The translations under genes and the position numbers were made by a program. Below are positions 35,695 through 46,034 of a stretch of 64,000 nucleotides of DNA, piece by piece. The notes beneath the pieces are model-generated. The model worked only from the letters and a program-made list of their open reading frames with translations, was not told the DNA's origin and did no database searches. Source of the stretch: Acinetobacter sp. ANC 3929 (GTDB lineage Bacteria; Pseudomonadota; Gammaproteobacteria; Pseudomonadales; Moraxellaceae); assembly GCF_000369405.1 (NCBI RefSeq), contig NZ_KB849994.1, positions 431,942-495,941 on the forward strand, in the 5' to 3' direction. Each line of letters starts with the position of its first letter. The stretch's first letter is position 1.

Positions 35695-37221
35695 ATGGAA
35701 TTTTTATTAGATCCAGGGATTTGGGTAGGTTTGCTTACTCTGATCGTTTTAGAGATTGTTTTAGGAATTGATAATCTCGTCTTTATTGCCATTTTGGCAG
35801 ACAAACTTCCTCCTTCACAACGTGATAAAGCCAGAGTCATTGGTTTATCTCTCGCATTGATTATGCGCTTGGGCTTGTTGTTCGCCATTTCTTGGTTAGT
35901 GACATTAACGAAGCCGCTTATTTTTATCTTTGATTGGTCTTTTTCTGGTCGTGATCTCATCCTTTTGTTTGGTGGTTTATTTTTACTGTATAAAGCCGTC
36001 AGTGAATTGCATGAGCGGATGGAAGGAAAAGCTGAAGTCAAAATTACCACCAATGTTGTGTATGCAAGCTTTACTGCAGTCGTAGCACAGATTGTAGTGC
36101 TGGATGCAGTCTTCTCATTAGACTCGGTGATTACTGCCATCGGTATGGTGGACAATATCTACGTCATGATGGTGGCGATGGTCGTGGCCATGCTGGTGAT
36201 GCTACTCGCTTCTAAACCATTAACTGAGTTTGTGAATCGTCATCCGACCGTCATTATCCTTTGCTTAAGCTTCTTACTGTTAATTGGTATTAGTTTGATC
36301 GCGGAAGGTTTTGGTTTCCACATTCCTAAAGGTTATATCTATTCGGGTATTGGTGTCGCGATTGTGATTGAAGCGTTCAATCAGTTTACACAGCGAAATA
36401 GATCCAAACATGAGTCGAAGATCCCTTTGCGTAATCGAACTGCAGATACGATTTTAAAGCTGATGGGTGGCAAGGCAGAAACCACTGCGGTCAATCCGCT
36501 GCAACATTTGGAAGCGCAAGATACCTTTGATGATCAAGAACGTTACATGATTGGTGGCGTATTAATGCTGGCAGAACGATCTGTGGCATCAATTATGACA
36601 CCACGCAGTCAAATTTCTTGGATTAACATTGATGAACCGCCAGAGAAAATACGAGAGCAGGTTCTATCTGTACCCCATAGTTTATTTCCGGTATGTCGAG
36701 GTAGCTTAGATAAGGTTCTGAGTGTCGTTCGCGCCAAGGAAATTTTGGATGTGCTGGATGATGAAGCGCAATTAAAATCTTTGATCAAAGCACAGCGCCC
36801 GATTTTTATTTTCGAAAAAATGAAAGTGATTGATGTGATCAATACACTGCGTACATCGAAAGGTTCACTGGTATTAGTTAATGATGAGTTTGGAAATGTG
36901 CAGGGTGTAATTTCGCCGTTAGATGTTTTTGAAGCGATTGCAGGTGAATTTCCAGATGCAGATGAACAACTTGAATTGATTCAAGTGGATGAAAGCATTT
37001 GGAAAGCTTCAGGGACTTTAGATCTGTACCAACTCGAGTTACAGCTGGGCGTTGATTTAGTCGATGAAGAGACGGGTTATATTACGGTGTCTGGACTTAT
37101 TCTAGATAAAAGTAATGGCTTAGTGGATGTTGGTTCAATGTTGGATTATCAAGACTTACAGTTTGAAGTGGTTGAGATGGAGAGCAATCGCATTAAAACC
37201 GTTATGATTCGATTAAAGTAA
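35695..37221 (+). CDS. TerC-family membrane protein with CBS and CorC domains
   Basis: This 508-residue protein has a TerC-type membrane part (residues 1-240, [20 protein letters not shown] and [20 protein letters not shown], the acidic helix motifs of the family), two CBS domains (about 290-420) and a CorC/HlyC transporter-associated domain (about 430-508). The layout equals YoaE/YegH-like proteins. TerC proteins export manganese or other divalent ions, often to load secreted enzymes. A ribosome-site hairpin precedes it. Substrate not determined from sequence. Confidence 0.92.
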   Translation: MEFLLDPGIWVGLLTLIVLEIVLGIDNLVFIAILADKLPPSQRDKARVIGLSLALIMRLGLLFAISWLVTLTKPLIFIFDWSFSGRDLILLFGGLFLLYKAVSELHERMEGKAEVKITTNVVYASFTAVVAQIVVLDAVFSLDSVITAIGMVDNIYVMMVAMVVAMLVMLLASKPLTEFVNRHPTVIILCLSFLLLIGISLIAEGFGFHIPKGYIYSGIGVAIVIEAFNQFTQRNRSKHESKIPLRNRTADTILKLMGGKAETTAVNPLQHLEAQDTFDDQERYMIGGVLMLAERSVASIMTPRSQISWINIDEPPEKIREQVLSVPHSLFPVCRGSLDKVLSVVRAKEILDVLDDEAQLKSLIKAQRPIFIFEKMKVIDVINTLRTSKGSLVLVNDEFGNVQGVISPLDVFEAIAGEFPDADEQLELIQVDESIWKASGTLDLYQLELQLGVDLVDEETGYITVSGLILDKSNGLVDVGSMLDYQDLQFEVVEMESNRIKTVMIRLK

Positions 37222-37293
37222 ATCATCTTGCTCAAAGCACGGTTCATAGTTTGATAAAGTTTTGAACTTGAATGCAACGAAGCTGAGCAGAAG

Positions 37294-37330
37294 GGGTAGT
37301 TTGTCATCGGCAAACTGCTCCTTTTTTAAA
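37294..37330 (+). terminator. Rho-independent terminator after TerC gene
   Basis: GTAGTTTG and CAAACTGC arms (one mismatch) with flanking GGGG/CTCC, followed by six T. Confidence 0.75.
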
Positions 37331-37425
37331 TATACAAGAAGTAAAATAGTGAACATCGAAGGCCTTTAACAGCTATGATTGCTGATAGAAATAGATAATG
37401 ACAGTCTTAAATTGGACGCTTAAAA

Positions 37426-38370
37426 ATGAAGAATATCCTTGTGGCATTTTCTTTCTTGATTCAAATGTCGAGCTATAGTCTAGCCAATGACTCAACAGGT
37501 TATGTCGGCACGGGTGGAGTTGCATATCTCAAAAATTCGCATATCGCGATGCAAAGCGAAGACTTATTTATTAGTAAAAAGCTGATTAAGGTTGATTATC
37601 TGTATAAGAATTTAAGTGCTAAAGATGTCACTGAAACCATTTTATTTCCATTACCACGTATTGATAACTTCTTTGAGGCAGATTTTGCCCAGACTGAACA
37701 GCTTTTAAACAGTTTTAAGATCATTGTCGATGATAAAAATATAAAACCAGAACTACATGTACGCACCTTTATCCAGAAAGATGAAACGTCTCCGCTGATT
37801 GATGCAACAGATGTATTTAAACAATGTGGTTTTACTGAAACAGAAATGCTGAACCCTTGGATGCGTAACAATGATAACGCTGCCTATTATGTCAATAAAT
37901 TAAGGCAATGTAAGCAGCCAAAAATGCAGAAGATCTTGGCGGATTTTAAACAAGATGAGGAGATTCCATGGTCTGCTCAAGTGGTCTATAGTTGGAAGCA
38001 AACCTTTAAGGCGAATGGTTTAACCAAAATTCAGCATCAATATCGACCTTTGGTGGGTGGTTCTGTTGCGCTATATCCTGATGAATACAATCAGAACTTT
38101 TGTATGGACACTCAATTTAAACAGGGCTTAAAAAAAGCCAGAGCTGAACATTCACCTTTTAATGCATTGAGCTATATTCTGACCACAGGTGCTAATTGGG
38201 CTAAACCGATTGAAAATTTTAAGTTGACCATTGAGCGTGATAAAAACGAGTTGGTCTCTTTTTGTTGGAATGGCAAAGTCGAAAAAATTAGTCCAACTCA
38301 ATTTCAAATGACCAAGCGCAACTTTGTTCCTAAACAGGATCTAGACATTATCTTTGTAAGGGTGAAATAA
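37426..38370 (+). CDS. DUF4424-family exported protein
   Basis: This 314-residue protein has a signal peptide (MKNILVAFSFLIQMSSYSLA, cleavage near 20) and the DUF4424 pattern: GTGGVAYLKNSHIAMQSEDLFIS, ILFPLPRI and later TTGANWAKPIENFKLTIERDK. The family is periplasmic and its function unknown. It is preceded by its own intergenic region and followed by a LysR gene on the same strand. Confidence 0.82.
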   Translation: MKNILVAFSFLIQMSSYSLANDSTGYVGTGGVAYLKNSHIAMQSEDLFISKKLIKVDYLYKNLSAKDVTETILFPLPRIDNFFEADFAQTEQLLNSFKIIVDDKNIKPELHVRTFIQKDETSPLIDATDVFKQCGFTETEMLNPWMRNNDNAAYYVNKLRQCKQPKMQKILADFKQDEEIPWSAQVVYSWKQTFKANGLTKIQHQYRPLVGGSVALYPDEYNQNFCMDTQFKQGLKKARAEHSPFNALSYILTTGANWAKPIENFKLTIERDKNELVSFCWNGKVEKISPTQFQMTKRNFVPKQDLDIIFVRVK

Positions 38371-38478
38371 ACTACTCTGAAAATAAGTTTGAAGAAAAAT
38401 CAATAAATAGATAGCTTAATCAGGGTTTTCCCTTTCATACTATATGAGTTGAGAGGGACGTGTAACTCAGGATTGAAC

Positions 38479-39390
38479 GTGAATTTAAAGAATCTGGAAG
38501 CATTTTATTGGGTTGTGATGCTAAATAGTTTTAACAAGGCTGCGGCAAAATTACAAACTACTCAGCCTGCGGTATCACAAAAAATCACTGCTCTTGAAAA
38601 TGACTTAGGATTTAAAGTCTTGGATCGAAGCTTTCGTCAGCTCAAACCGACGCATAAGGGCATGACTTTGTTCAAATATGCTGAAAAGTTGATGCGCTTG
38701 GAAACTGAACTCATTGCAGAATTAACAGACAATCAGCATCTTACAGGCACAATTCGCTTGGGTGTTTCAGAAACGATTGTCTATACATGGCTAGTGGAAT
38801 ATATCGAAAAGGTACAGCAAGAATATCCAAAAGTTTCAGTCGAAATTGTGGTTGATCTGACACCTAATTTACAGGAAGGTGTCCGTACAGGTGATCTGGA
38901 TATGGCCTTTTTACTCGGACCAACTTTGGCGTTTGAATGTATTGAACAGGCACTGTGTAATTTCGAATTGAGCTTCTTGGCTTCGCCTTCATTTAAAGGC
39001 GGTGTTGGACAAATGTCATTTAAAACTTTGATGTCGCACACGATTTTAACCTATCCAAAAATTACCTACCCCTATAAAGAGCTCAAGGCAAAAATGAAGG
39101 AACAGGGGTTAGATGAGCCGCTTTCCATAACCAGTTATTCTTTAGCCACACTGTTACGTTTGGCTGAGCAAGGTTTAGGTATTGCTGTGGTACCGACCTT
39201 AACCGCTTTAAAAGAAATCACGGATGGCAGATTAGAAATATTAAATACCCCCATTCAGTTAAAGACTTTTCATTTTACTTCGATTTACATTCAAGGCAAC
39301 GATTCAGCTTTAAAAGAAAAATTAACTGATGTTGCCGTGATGGTGTCCGAAAGTGCGATGCAACGACTGAATGGACAAATCAAAAAATAG
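38479..39390 (+). CDS. LysR-family regulator, upstream of the YcsF/Kip-type cluster
   Basis: A 303-residue LysR regulator: winged helix LEAFYWVVMLNSFNKAAAKL and TQPAVSQKITALENDLG, then an effector domain. GTG 38479 is chosen because AGGA lies seven bases upstream and the family start follows; the frame is open to a TTG at 38449. It is 360 bases before the NRAMP-like gene on the same strand and likely controls that cluster in answer to its substrate, by comparison with KipR-linked clusters. Effector unknown. Confidence 0.88.
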   Translation: MNLKNLEAFYWVVMLNSFNKAAAKLQTTQPAVSQKITALENDLGFKVLDRSFRQLKPTHKGMTLFKYAEKLMRLETELIAELTDNQHLTGTIRLGVSETIVYTWLVEYIEKVQQEYPKVSVEIVVDLTPNLQEGVRTGDLDMAFLLGPTLAFECIEQALCNFELSFLASPSFKGGVGQMSFKTLMSHTILTYPKITYPYKELKAKMKEQGLDEPLSITSYSLATLLRLAEQGLGIAVVPTLTALKEITDGRLEILNTPIQLKTFHFTSIYIQGNDSALKEKLTDVAVMVSESAMQRLNGQIKK

Positions 39391-39749
39391 AGGCTTATTT
39401 GCTTACTTCCCAGTATATTTCTCTGCTGCAGAAAAGGTTGTTTATTGGAGAAGCCATAAAAGCAGCTTATGGAACGTGATAAGTAAAATTTATATTGAAA
39501 AGTTTTAAAAATAAAAATTAAATAAATTCATGGTCTTAGTTTTATTTGTTTCTATAGAAAGTCGTATTGTTCAGCAAGCTCGCTTATGTTTTCATTTTAA
39601 ATAGAAGATTTGATGACCCTGCACTTTGTGGGAGAACAGGGAATCTTTGTTATTTAAAGGGATTGAAAAAGATCATTTGTAGAAATGGTGTTTCTGGATC
39701 AAGTTAAAAATAGCGTTATGAAGCTCAAATGGATGAGGAACGCATTAAT
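39391..39749 (+). other. Intergenic region before the NRAMP-pxp cluster
   Basis: AT-rich 359 bases expected to hold the cluster promoter and LysR site; a T-N11-A type pair could not be singled out by eye. Confidence 0.4.
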
Positions 39750-40982
39750 ATGTCTTTACTGAAATCTTCTTTTCTATCAGATCGCCAATGGGCCATTGTT
39801 GCTTCGATTTTTATGATGGCAACCTCGGCAATGGGACCAGGATTTTTAACCCAAACGGCTGTATTTACGGTGAAGTTAGGTGCTGCATTTGGTTTTGCCA
39901 TTTTAGTTTCCATTTTGATTGATTATGTGGTGCAGCAAAATATTTGGCGTGTGGTGACCCTCACGCAAATGCGTGCATCTGATATTGCCAATAAGGCTTT
40001 ACCAGGCAGTGGTTATTTACTCGCATTTCTGGTCATTTTAGGCGGCTTTTTCTTTAGCATTGGGAATATTGCAGGCGCGGCTTTAGGTCTGAATGCACTA
40101 TTTGGTCTGGATACCAAATGGGGGGGAATTCTGAGTGGTGCCTTGGCGATTTTGATTTTTGCTTCAAGAAAGGCAACGCTTGCGATGGATAAAAGCATGA
40201 TCGTGTTGGGATTGCTGAAAATCATACTGATTATCATCGTGGCGGTGATTGTGATGCCTCCTGTTGGACAAGCAGTACAACAAACCTTTGCACCAAACCA
40301 AATTGATTTTGCCATTATTACCACGATTGTCGGTGGTACGGTGGGTGGTTATATCTGTTATGCGGGTGCGCATCGTCTACTCGATAAAGGTGCAGTTGGC
40401 CCTGAAAACATTGATGAAGTTGCGAAAGCTGCGACCAAAGGCATTGTTGTCGTTGGTATTATGCGTTATGTACTATTTCTAGCCTTCTTAGGCGTGGTGG
40501 TCAGTGGTGCAAGCATTGATCTCGCCAGTCATAATGCCAATCCAGCTGCACAGGCATTCCAGTATGCAGCAGGTACATTGGGCTATAAATTATTTGGTTT
40601 GATTTTTTGGGCAGCAGGTATTAGTAGCACCATTGGCGCAGCATATACTTCAGTTTCATTCTTTACTGCATTTAAAAAGAATTTAACGCCAAAACAAAGC
40701 AATTACACCACCATCACCTTCATTGCCTTGGCCTTATTACTCTATGTGGTCTTGGGTGCAACCCCAGCAGGGTTGTTAATTTTCGTAGGTGGTTTTAATG
40801 GTTTGGTGTTGCCGATCGGACTTACCATTTTCGTCTATGTTGCAGCATGCCGCAAAGATTTAATGGGGAATTATGACTATCCAGAATGGTTAATTCTTCT
40901 AGGTGGCTTAACCTGTTTGTTGACGTGGTGGATGGGCTATATGTCGTTTACAACCGTGTTTAACTATTTGACCAAGCTGTAA
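39750..40982 (+). CDS. NRAMP-family transporter (YcsG-like)
   Basis: A membrane protein of about 410 residues with about eleven helices. The NRAMP first helix normally has DPGN; here the equivalent is TSAMGPGFLTQTAV, which lacks the canonical metal-binding Asp and Asn. This matches the divergent YcsG-type group found beside YcsF, whose substrate may not be a metal. ATG 39750 follows GAGGAA; ATG 39729 is in frame upstream. It begins the cluster with pxpA, DUF1445, PxpBC and biotin carboxylase genes, so import of the lactam substrate or its cation partner is plausible. Confidence 0.85.
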   Translation: MSLLKSSFLSDRQWAIVASIFMMATSAMGPGFLTQTAVFTVKLGAAFGFAILVSILIDYVVQQNIWRVVTLTQMRASDIANKALPGSGYLLAFLVILGGFFFSIGNIAGAALGLNALFGLDTKWGGILSGALAILIFASRKATLAMDKSMIVLGLLKIILIIIVAVIVMPPVGQAVQQTFAPNQIDFAIITTIVGGTVGGYICYAGAHRLLDKGAVGPENIDEVAKAATKGIVVVGIMRYVLFLAFLGVVVSGASIDLASHNANPAAQAFQYAAGTLGYKLFGLIFWAAGISSTIGAAYTSVSFFTAFKKNLTPKQSNYTTITFIALALLLYVVLGATPAGLLIFVGGFNGLVLPIGLTIFVYVAACRKDLMGNYDYPEWLILLGGLTCLLTWWMGYMSFTTVFNYLTKL

Positions 40983-41017
40983 GCCAGATGACTGTGAATT
41001 GATAAAGGAATAATGCC

Positions 41018-41782
41018 ATGTTTGTAGATTTAAATAGTGATTTAGGCGAAAGCTTTGGTTCATGGAAAATGGGCAATGACGATCAGATTTTGTCTGTGCT
41101 GAGCAGTGCCAATATTGCTTGTGGCTTCCATGCTGGTGACTCACTCGGCATTTTAAAAACAGTGCGTAAAGCAGTTGAGCTGGGTGTGACTATTGGCGCT
41201 CATGTGTCTTATCCAGACCTTGTTGGTTTTGGTCGCCGTAATATGGATGTGTCACGTGACGAACTGATTGCCGATGTGCTTTACCAAATTTCTGCACTCG
41301 ATGGCTTGGCGAAAGTGGCAGGCTCAAAAGTGCAATATGTTAAACCACACGGCGCACTTTATAACACCATTGCGCATGACCATGTTCAGGCAGCAGCCGT
41401 TATTGATGCGATTAAAATGTACAACCCTCAACTGGTTTTAGTGGCTTTAGCAGGGTCGAACTTGGTCGAGCAAGCACGAGCTGCTGGCTTAAAAGTCGTG
41501 TCTGAAGCATTTGCAGATCGTGCATATAACAGCGATGGTTCACTGGTGTCTCGTCGTTTAGAAGGTGCTGTTTTACACGATTCGGCATTTGTGGCGAGCC
41601 GTGTGGTTTCAATGCTTAAAAATGGTGGGGTCGAGTCAATTGACGGTGTCTTTACGCCAATTCAAGCCGACACCATTTGTTTACATGGCGACACAGATGG
41701 TGCGCTAGAGATGTCGGCAGCCATTAAAGCCGAGCTTGTAAAAAACAAGATTGAAATCCGCCCATTTGTAAACAAAGCATAA
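41018..41782 (+). CDS. pxpA: 5-oxoprolinase subunit A (LamB/YcsF family)
   Basis: PxpA is the hydrolytic subunit of the bacterial ATP-dependent 5-oxoprolinase. The signature [14 protein letters not shown] with Asp and metal-binding [12 protein letters not shown] is present, and KPHGALYN and [10 protein letters not shown] follow. Length 254 residues is normal. AAAGGAATAATGCC precedes the ATG. Two bases separate its stop from the DUF1445 gene. Confidence 0.95.
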   Translation: MFVDLNSDLGESFGSWKMGNDDQILSVLSSANIACGFHAGDSLGILKTVRKAVELGVTIGAHVSYPDLVGFGRRNMDVSRDELIADVLYQISALDGLAKVAGSKVQYVKPHGALYNTIAHDHVQAAAVIDAIKMYNPQLVLVALAGSNLVEQARAAGLKVVSEAFADRAYNSDGSLVSRRLEGAVLHDSAFVASRVVSMLKNGGVESIDGVFTPIQADTICLHGDTDGALEMSAAIKAELVKNKIEIRPFVNKA

Positions 41783-41784
41783 GG

Positions 41785-42600
41785 ATGAGCACATTGTATA
41801 AAGATATTAAAGTCGACCAAGCTCAACTTGAAGCCGCTTTAGATGCGCGTTTAAAAATCCGTGCAGGTTTTGATCAACCGACAGCAGGTATGGCGGCTGG
41901 CATGACGCAGGTCAACATGATTTCGGTGCCAAAAGAGTGGGCATATGACTTTTTGCTCTATGCACATCGTAACCCACAAAGCTGCCCAGTGCTTGATGTG
42001 CTCGAAGAAGGCATTTATGCAACTCAGCTTGCAGTAGATTCAGATATCCGCACTGATTTTCCGCGTTATCGCATTTGGAAAGAGGGTGAAATGGTGGATG
42101 AAGTGACCGATGCGAGCGAGATTTATAATGCCCATCCTGATTTGGTGACTTTCTTGATTGGTTGCAGTTTTTCATTTGAAACCGCTTTGCAAGAAGCGGG
42201 GATTGAAGTTCGCCATATTCATGACGGCACCAATGTACCGATGTATTTGAGTAATATACAGTGCCAGTCAGCAGGACGTATTTCAGGAAATATGGTGGTT
42301 TCCATGCGACCAATTCCTTCGCATCAAATCAGTGAAGCGGTAAAAATTACATCGCGTATGCCCAGTGTACATGGTGCGCCTGTACATATTGGCCACCCTG
42401 AAAGTTTAGGAATTTCAGATGTAAATAGGCCTGACTTTGGCGATGCTTCTCGTATTGAAGCGGGTGAAATTCCAGTGTTTTGGGCATGTGGGGTCACACC
42501 ACAAGCGGCAGTGATGAACTCAAAAATTCCTTTTGCGATTAGTCATGCACCGGGTCATATGTTGATTACCGATATTCCTGACCGTGCTTGGATGGGCTGA
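41785..42600 (+). CDS. DUF1445 family protein (YcsI / putative hydro-lyase)
   Basis: This 271-residue protein belongs to the DUF1445 family, described as putative hydro-lyases or D-glutamate cyclase-like enzymes. Conserved pieces are [32 protein letters not shown] and [15 protein letters not shown]. In the YcsF/Kip gene order it sits between the transporter and kipI. If a D-glutamate cyclase-like reaction applies, it would make 5-oxoproline from D-glutamate for the next enzymes. ATG 41785 has AAGG too close; TTG 41794 could be the true start. Confidence 0.85.
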   Translation: MSTLYKDIKVDQAQLEAALDARLKIRAGFDQPTAGMAAGMTQVNMISVPKEWAYDFLLYAHRNPQSCPVLDVLEEGIYATQLAVDSDIRTDFPRYRIWKEGEMVDEVTDASEIYNAHPDLVTFLIGCSFSFETALQEAGIEVRHIHDGTNVPMYLSNIQCQSAGRISGNMVVSMRPIPSHQISEAVKITSRMPSVHGAPVHIGHPESLGISDVNRPDFGDASRIEAGEIPVFWACGVTPQAAVMNSKIPFAISHAPGHMLITDIPDRAWMG

Positions 42601-42632
42601 GTGGGCTAAAGAACAATTAAAAGGATAAGCAA

Positions 42633-44216
42633 ATGCGTTTTTTATCGGTAAATGCCGATTGTTTCCTGATTGAGCTTGCGAGCCTCGAAGAAACCTTGGC
42701 GTTGTACAATAAATTGCAAAATACGCAATTGAATGGAATTAAAGACTTAGTCCCTGCTGCAAAAACAATTTTGGTTTTTTTTAACGAGATCGAAACTGAC
42801 TTTAAAACACTGGTTGCTTCAATTCAGAGCCTAGAATTTGATTCAGGGTTTGAGCGTAGCAGCCAAGAAGTAATTGTGCCGATTCGTTACGACGGTGAAG
42901 ACCTTGCACAGGTTGCTGAGTTACAAGGGCTGTCTGTAGCCGATGTGATTAGAAAGCATCACCAAAGCGTGTGGAATGTGGCTTTTATTGGTTTTGCACC
43001 GGGCTTTGCTTATATGAGCAGTCCCGACAGACCTTTTACTGATATTCCACGTTTAACGGTTCCACGTAAAAAAATACCGTCAGGCTCTTTGGGCTTGGCT
43101 GGAAAATACTCTGGTATTTACCCGAAAGACAGTCCAGGTGGCTGGCAGCTGATTGGTACAACATCGGAAAAAATGTGGGATTTAGCGCGTAAAAATCCTG
43201 CGTTGTTGTTACCAGGCATGACTGTTCATTTTGAGAATGTTACGCATCGCCCAATAACTGTGAATGTACCGCAGCAAATTACGCGTAAGGTTGAACCGAA
43301 ACAATCTGTGCCACTGTTTACGATTACTGCACCAAGTTTACAGATGCTCATTCAAGATGAAGGGCGATTCAACCAGACCAATATTGGGGTTGGGGTCGCA
43401 GGTGCAATGGATTTGTCTGCTATGCAAAGTGCCAATCGTATTGTAGGTAACCCAACCGATACACCCATCATTGAAGTTTTAAATGGTGGCTTAAAGGCCA
43501 AAATGCAGCATGCAGGTGTTCTTGCAGTTGCAGGTGCCATGTCAAATATCCGTGTGAAATTTGCCGACGGTCAAACCATAGACTTTGCAAGCGATCAGCC
43601 GATTGATCTAGATGAAGGTGATGAATTTCAGATTCTACCACCTACAAAGGGGTTGAGAAATTATCTTGCCGTTCGAGGTGGCATCGATATTGAACCAGTG
43701 CTCAATAGTGCTTCATTTGATAGTTTGGCGGTGTTAGGGCCAGAACCTTTAAAGCTCGGAGATACCATTTACCAAGGACAGGTTCAAGCAGCCAACATTA
43801 GCGTAAATGAAGTGGGCAAAAGTGATTTGCCACAAACTGGTGAATTGGTCGAGTTAGATATTGTGATGGGGCCACGTACCGACTGGTTTGAACAAGACAG
43901 TATTGAACTGCTCTGTCAGCAAGAATGGTTGGTGACCAATGAAAGCAATCGCATCGGGCTCAGATTGTCAGGTAAGCAACCTTTAACTCGCAAAATTACC
44001 CATGAACTGGAAAGTGAAGGCGCATGCATTGGTGCCTTGCAGATTCCACCGAGTGGTCAGCCCGTTTTGTTTATGAATGATCATCCTTTAACGGGCGGAT
44101 ATCCAGTCATTGCTGCTGTTGCCAAGCACCATTGGGACTTGGTGGCACAGACTCCAGCAGGTTGCCGTATCAAATTTAAAAAAATTGCCGAATTTACAGA
44201 TTTTGAGAATAAATGA
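42633..44216 (+). CDS. Fused PxpB-PxpC (KipI-KipA), carboxyltransferase-type subunit
   Basis: The 527-residue protein fuses the KipI/PxpB domain (residues 1-220; AFIGFAPGFAYMSS, PSGSLGLAGKYSGIYPKDSPGGW) with the KipA/PxpC domain (230-527; QDEGRFNQTNIGVGVAGAMD, YLAVRGGID). These are homologous to the AHS1/AHS2 halves of urea carboxylase carboxyltransferase. Separate genes in E. coli and Bacillus, fused here. The stop overlaps the start of the biotin carboxylase gene by four bases, so the two products are made together and probably form one enzyme. Confidence 0.92.
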   Translation: MRFLSVNADCFLIELASLEETLALYNKLQNTQLNGIKDLVPAAKTILVFFNEIETDFKTLVASIQSLEFDSGFERSSQEVIVPIRYDGEDLAQVAELQGLSVADVIRKHHQSVWNVAFIGFAPGFAYMSSPDRPFTDIPRLTVPRKKIPSGSLGLAGKYSGIYPKDSPGGWQLIGTTSEKMWDLARKNPALLLPGMTVHFENVTHRPITVNVPQQITRKVEPKQSVPLFTITAPSLQMLIQDEGRFNQTNIGVGVAGAMDLSAMQSANRIVGNPTDTPIIEVLNGGLKAKMQHAGVLAVAGAMSNIRVKFADGQTIDFASDQPIDLDEGDEFQILPPTKGLRNYLAVRGGIDIEPVLNSASFDSLAVLGPEPLKLGDTIYQGQVQAANISVNEVGKSDLPQTGELVELDIVMGPRTDWFEQDSIELLCQQEWLVTNESNRIGLRLSGKQPLTRKITHELESEGACIGALQIPPSGQPVLFMNDHPLTGGYPVIAAVAKHHWDLVAQTPAGCRIKFKKIAEFTDFENK

Positions 44217-45937
44217 TGAATACAGAAAAATTACTGATTGCGAATCGTGGTGAAATTGCCGTTCGTATTATTCATGCTTGCCGTGATATGGGAATTGCAT
44301 CGGTCGCGTTATATGCAGATGACGATATGGGTAGTCTGCATGTCGAACTTGCAGATGAAGCATGGGGCTTGGCTGGTGCGACTGCCAGTGAAACCTATTT
44401 AAACATTGCTGCCATTATTGAAATTGCAAAGAAATCAAAAGCGACTATGGTGCATCCAGGTTATGGCTTTTTATCTGAACGTGCCGAATTTGCCCAAGCA
44501 GTCATTGATGCAGGCTTAAAATGGGTGGGGCCGTCACCAACTGCCATTGAAAAACTGGGCGATAAAATTGAAGCGCGTAAAATTGCCGCTTCGGTTGGAG
44601 CTCCGTTAGTTCAAGGTACGCAAGTCCCACTTAATAATGCAGAGGAAGCTTTAGCATTTGCCAAGCAATATGGTTTGCCGATTGCGATTAAGGCGGCATT
44701 TGGTGGCGGTGGTCGTGGTTTAAAAGTTGCATGGAAACTCGAAGAAGTCAAAGCGCTTTATGAGTCCGCAGTGCGAGAAGCGAAAGCTGCTTTCGGCCGT
44801 GGTGAATGTTTTGTTGAGCAATACCTCGATCAACCTCGTCATGTCGAAGCGCAAGTGATTGCCGATCAACATGGCAATATTGTGGTACTCGGCACACGTG
44901 ATTGTTCATTGCAACGCCGTAACCAAAAGCTAGTCGAAGAAGCACCAGCACCATTTATTAGTGATGAGATTTATCAGCAAATTTTAACCTCGGCAAAAAA
45001 AATTTGTCAGGCCGCAAACTATGTGGGGGCGGGAACAGTTGAATACTTACTGAGCCGCGATGGCAAGCTGTCATTTTTAGAAGTAAATACCCGTTTGCAG
45101 GTTGAGCATCCCGTGACCGAAGAAACAGCAAAAGTCGATTTGGTGGTTGAGCAAATTCGTGTCGCGCAAGGCCATGAACTTTCGATTAAAGAGACACCTA
45201 CAGTTCAAGGTCATGCTATTGAGTTTCGTATTAATGCTGAAGACCCAGCACGTGGTTTTATTCCTGCATTTGGTATATTGAGTTTGTTTGAAGCACCATT
45301 TGGTCATGGGGTGCGCGTCGATACAGGGGTTCGCACTGGGTCCTTGGTCTCTAGTCATTTTGACTCGCTGATGGCAAAACTGATCGTGACGGGTCCAACC
45401 CGTGAGGTTGCGATTGCGCGTGCAAAGCGTGCTTTGCAGCAATTTAAAATTGAAGGTGTCGCCTCAGTTCTAGACTTTCATCGTGCAGTCTTAAATGAGC
45501 CTGATTTTAGCAATGAGTTTAAAGTACATACCCGCTGGATCGAAAATGACTTTAAACAAGAGTTAAAGCCGACCAAACGTGGTATTCCAAGCCATCAACA
45601 GCCGATGTTGCTGAGCTACATTGAAATTGATGGCAAATTACATCGTTTAGGTTTACCTGCGGGTATGTTTGCACAAGGTTCTGTAACAACGGTAACTCCA
45701 GCAGTATCTACCGAACCGGAAATAAGAGTTGAGCATTTACTTGCACCCATTAATGGTGTGATGAGTGCCTGGAAAGTTGCACAGGGTGAACAGGTCACAG
45801 AAGGACAAGTGGTTGCCATTATGGAAGCCATGAAAATGGAGGTGCCTGTGTTGGCACACCGTAGTGGCATGATGAAAATCGAAGCAGAACAGGGGGCTAC
45901 TTATCAAGCGGAATCAATTATTGGGGTGATTGAGTGA
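44213..45937 (+). CDS. Biotin carboxylase fused to biotin carrier domain (AccC-BCCP-like)
   Basis: A 574-residue protein with a biotin carboxylase part (LLIANRGEIAVRIIHACR; ATP-grasp GGGGRGLKVA; FLEVNTRLQVEHPVTEE) and a C-terminal biotinyl carrier domain (APINGVMSAWKV, EAMKME with biotin Lys near 541). It looks like the non-fatty-acid AccC paralogs seen with LamB/YcsF genes. With the PxpB-PxpC fusion it supplies BC, BCCP and carboxyltransferase modules of a urea-carboxylase-like enzyme. A bidirectional terminator follows. Confidence 0.93.
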   Translation: MMNTEKLLIANRGEIAVRIIHACRDMGIASVALYADDDMGSLHVELADEAWGLAGATASETYLNIAAIIEIAKKSKATMVHPGYGFLSERAEFAQAVIDAGLKWVGPSPTAIEKLGDKIEARKIAASVGAPLVQGTQVPLNNAEEALAFAKQYGLPIAIKAAFGGGGRGLKVAWKLEEVKALYESAVREAKAAFGRGECFVEQYLDQPRHVEAQVIADQHGNIVVLGTRDCSLQRRNQKLVEEAPAPFISDEIYQQILTSAKKICQAANYVGAGTVEYLLSRDGKLSFLEVNTRLQVEHPVTEETAKVDLVVEQIRVAQGHELSIKETPTVQGHAIEFRINAEDPARGFIPAFGILSLFEAPFGHGVRVDTGVRTGSLVSSHFDSLMAKLIVTGPTREVAIARAKRALQQFKIEGVASVLDFHRAVLNEPDFSNEFKVHTRWIENDFKQELKPTKRGIPSHQQPMLLSYIEIDGKLHRLGLPAGMFAQGSVTTVTPAVSTEPEIRVEHLLAPINGVMSAWKVAQGEQVTEGQVVAIMEAMKMEVPVLAHRSGMMKIEAEQGATYQAESIIGVIE

Positions 45938-45981
45938 TACTTGAAATACCTCTTTATTCCTGAAATGAAACAGTAAAACGA

Positions 45982-46017
45982 ATAATAAAAGAGGCAGGGA
46001 TTTGCCTCTTTTATTAT
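45982..46017. terminator. Bidirectional terminator between pxp cluster and pgaD
   Basis: A perfect 15-base stem ending AAAAGAGGCA/TGCCTCTTTT with loop GGGATT separates the convergent operons. Confidence 0.92.
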
Positions 46018-46034
46018 GTCTATCGAATGAAGAG

